This document shows, in pieces, positions 40,163 to 41,868 of a DNA stretch of 41,868 nucleotides. The notes below the pieces were generated by a model. That model saw nothing but the letters and a program-made list of their open reading frames with translations. It ran no database searches and had not been told where the DNA came from. Source of the stretch: Lachnospiraceae bacterium (GTDB taxonomy: Bacteria > Bacillota > Clostridia > Lachnospirales > Lachnospiraceae); NCBI GenBank assembly GCA_014804655.1, contig JAAUZK010000007.1:34416-76283 (forward strand), in the 5' to 3' direction. A program made the translations under genes and the position numbers. How positions within the stretch are numbered: position 1 is the stretch's first letter; the number at the start of each line of letters is the position of its first letter.

Positions 40163-41719
40163 CTATATACTCCCCTTCACCACCAAAATCTTATCCCCCG
40201 CCTTAATATCCTCCGTAACCAGCTCATTCACTTCCTTAAGCTGCGCAATCGGCACATAATACCGCTTGCCGATATCCCACAAAGTGTCTCCCTGTCCGGC
40301 AATGTAGATTACCATCCCCGGCAGTTCACTGAGTTTGTTCAGATCCAGTTCTTCCACCTTGATATCCGTGATAAGATTACTCTTCTGTACCGCAAAAACA
40401 ATCACCTTGAACTGTAATGCCGCCTTCACATCCAGTTCGTCACTGTCAAGCATCGTCACTGTCAACTGTTCGATGCTGTGATGCAGTTTAAAAATACTGG
40501 TGGGCGTGATGTTCTCCGCCTCAATCACATACTGGAAAGGAATCACATTTTTTGTAGAATAGATCGTTTTAGACCCATTACTGCACAGGTAAAGTGTAAT
40601 CACGGTCAAGGTTCCGGTGATGGCAATACCGTTCTCCACGATCGCCTGCTCCTCAATCTGGATCTCTCCCTCTGAATGAATCAGCTGGTACATATGCATT
40701 TCAGTATTCTGGATTTTGGCATGTTCTGCAATCTTGCACTTGCCGCTTCCGCTCAGAAGCAGACTCTTAAGCTGTACCTCCGTAGTCAGTGCCTCGATCT
40801 CCTTATCCACACCATAGATATCCGACAGCACTTCCATGTTTTCCTCTTCGTACAGATGAATATCCAGATCCAGCACCGGTTCCACGCAGAAGACGCGCTC
40901 CTCACCGTCAAAATCCTGCCGCACTTCCACATTGCACTGTCCCAGACTGTAGCGAATATCCGGAATCATGTTTTCCCTGCAACCGTGGCACTCGATGATT
41001 CCGCTGAAAGGCACCGTATTCTCATACCACAGCGTCCTGTCGTTATCTCCCTCACCCTCATACAGGAAAAAGGCTCTCATCTCACCCTGAATCGATATCT
41101 TTTCCTCCAGTGCCTTAAACTCCACATGGTCAAAGGTAATATGATGCCATATGGTCTGGAACACATTCGGCAGATTGCCGGACAGCTCCATTTCTTCTTT
41201 TAACCGGAAAATATCCTTCTTCTGCAGTACAAGCTGCACTACAGGATAAGTGCGCTTACGGTATTCTAACGGCTCTTCGTGATAGATATCCACTGCGGCA
41301 TCCTGTTCCACATGCTCCTCCATCTCCAGCCCGAAAGAAGCTACCGCCTGCACACTGATTTTTCTGGAGTTGATCATTCCAACTGTCAGATCTTCTATTG
41401 TCCAGTCCGTCAATATGAGATCCCCGTTTGACACTCCTTCCATATTGACTCTCTCTTCAAAAGGAATCACCGCTTCCATGCTGGCGCAGGTTCCCTCCAT
41501 GTCCGTCAGATACAGTATGGATACCACCAGTCTGCCTCTTAAGTTCACCACATTTTCACCGGCGCGTATTTCCTCCATAATAATCTCGCCCTTGCTGTTT
41601 AACAGATAGCTGGCATCGGGTTTGTTATCTGAAATATTCACATCTTCTTCCAATACGACTTGTGTGCCGGCTCTGCTGCTGATCCGATCCATATGTATCT
41701 TCTTTTTTACTAATTCCAC
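40163..41719 (-). CDS. sipL: SipL-like spore morphogenesis protein (DUF3794 plus LysM)
   Basis: 518 aa, matching the size of C. difficile SipL, which binds SpoIVA and is needed for coat assembly. Repeated beta-rich DUF3794 segments run over residues 1-460 (e.g. LRGRLVVSILYLTD, IQGEMRAFFLYEGEG, ITGTLTVITLYLCS). A C-terminal LysM motif follows (about 470-515: YIAGQGDTLWDIGKRYYVPI, then AQLKEVNELVTEDIKAGDKI). The start is GTG at 41719 with GGAGG 9 nt upstream. It implies a spore-forming clostridial host. Other DUF3794/LysM proteins exist, so orthology to SipL is likely, not certain. Confidence 0.85.
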   Translation of the reverse strand: MELVKKKIHMDRISSRAGTQVVLEEDVNISDNKPDASYLLNSKGEIIMEEIRAGENVVNLRGRLVVSILYLTDMEGTCASMEAVIPFEERVNMEGVSNGDLILTDWTIEDLTVGMINSRKISVQAVASFGLEMEEHVEQDAAVDIYHEEPLEYRKRTYPVVQLVLQKKDIFRLKEEMELSGNLPNVFQTIWHHITFDHVEFKALEEKISIQGEMRAFFLYEGEGDNDRTLWYENTVPFSGIIECHGCRENMIPDIRYSLGQCNVEVRQDFDGEERVFCVEPVLDLDIHLYEEENMEVLSDIYGVDKEIEALTTEVQLKSLLLSGSGKCKIAEHAKIQNTEMHMYQLIHSEGEIQIEEQAIVENGIAITGTLTVITLYLCSNGSKTIYSTKNVIPFQYVIEAENITPTSIFKLHHSIEQLTVTMLDSDELDVKAALQFKVIVFAVQKSNLITDIKVEELDLNKLSELPGMVIYIAGQGDTLWDIGKRYYVPIAQLKEVNELVTEDIKAGDKILVVKGSI

Positions 41720-41794
41720 AAAAATAAACCTCCATGCGTATACTTAATATAAGTGTATGCCGCATAGAGGTTGTATATGATTTCTATTTTGTGT

Positions 41795-41868
41795 CTATTC
41801 CACTGCTCCGATCAATTCCGTCACATCCTCGATTCCGTAGCGCTCCATATATGCTTCGATTCCCTCCA
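41795..41868 (-). CDS. C-terminus of a PyrD-like dihydroorotate dehydrogenase (partial)
   Basis: Only the last 23 codons are in the window, reading EGIEAYMERYGIEDVTELIG, then AVE and a TAG stop. The pattern (GI-x-AYM-x-YG, then EL-x-G) is like the C-terminal helix of clostridial dihydroorotate dehydrogenases. The evidence is short, so the identification is tentative. A small AT-rich inverted repeat near 41740 separates it from the SipL gene. Confidence 0.45.
   Translation of the reverse strand, partial: EGIEAYMERYGIEDVTELIGAVE

Overview
The window looks like a chromosomal segment of a spore-forming Firmicute of class Clostridia, most likely a Lachnospiraceae member. The reasons are strong GGAGG-type ribosome binding sites before almost every gene, a T-box-controlled trp operon, a SipL-type spore morphogenesis protein (DUF3794 plus LysM), YtrA-type GntR/ABC cassettes, an AAA/DUF4143 ATPase and GH53 galactanases. 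No rRNA, tRNA, transposase or phage structural gene was seen. All family assignments come from reading motifs by eye, not from searches.

Layout. 1-7.1 kb: the 3' end of a T-box leader, its terminator, a compact structured element, and then trpE-G-D-C-F-B-A, ending in a bidirectional terminator. 7.1-10.6 kb (minus): ECF sigma factor, polytopic membrane protein, ABC ATPase and ABC-2 permease, read as one locus. 11-13 kb (plus): an exported L,D-transpeptidase, a dCMP deaminase and a GNAT. 12.9-15.2 kb (minus): a DUF1848 protein with a three-Cys cluster followed by a zinc-type macrodomain hydrolase, plus a small EamA transporter. 15.5-19.3 kb (plus): GntR (YtrA type), ABC ATPase, two permeases and a CPBP protease, behind a promoter that overlaps a perfect 25-bp palindrome. 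19.3-22.1 kb: a divergent class I aminotransferase and MocR-type regulator. 22.1-31.5 kb: an accessory stretch of regulators (AraC/GyrI-like, WYL, XRE-membrane, AraC-kinase fusion), a DUF5131 protein, a TfoX C-terminal-domain protein, an AAA/DUF4143 ATPase, small enzymes, and at least one clear regulator remnant. 31.8-36.4 kb: galactan use, with a secreted lipoprotein GH53 endo-galactanase, an intracellular GH53 and a divergent AraC regulator. 36.4-37.5 kb: an AT-rich island with a GEQ-type dihydrofolate reductase and a PHP-domain gene broken by an internal deletion. 37.5-41.9 kb (minus): an exported hypothetical, a membrane-anchored spermidine-synthase-like protein, SipL, and the C-terminus of a PyrD-like protein.

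The most interesting signals are: (i) four degenerate direct repeats with an exact 32-bp period just upstream of the AAA/DUF4143 gene; (ii) a DUF1848 plus zinc-macrodomain gene pair with no sirtuin partner; (iii) an AraC regulator fused to a kinase-like domain that has lost its catalytic acidic residues, translationally coupled to a broken MerR gene; and (iv) several hairpin-rich palindromic intergenic elements (108-226, 10715-10803, 33926-34016, 39983-40132), some of which share modules.
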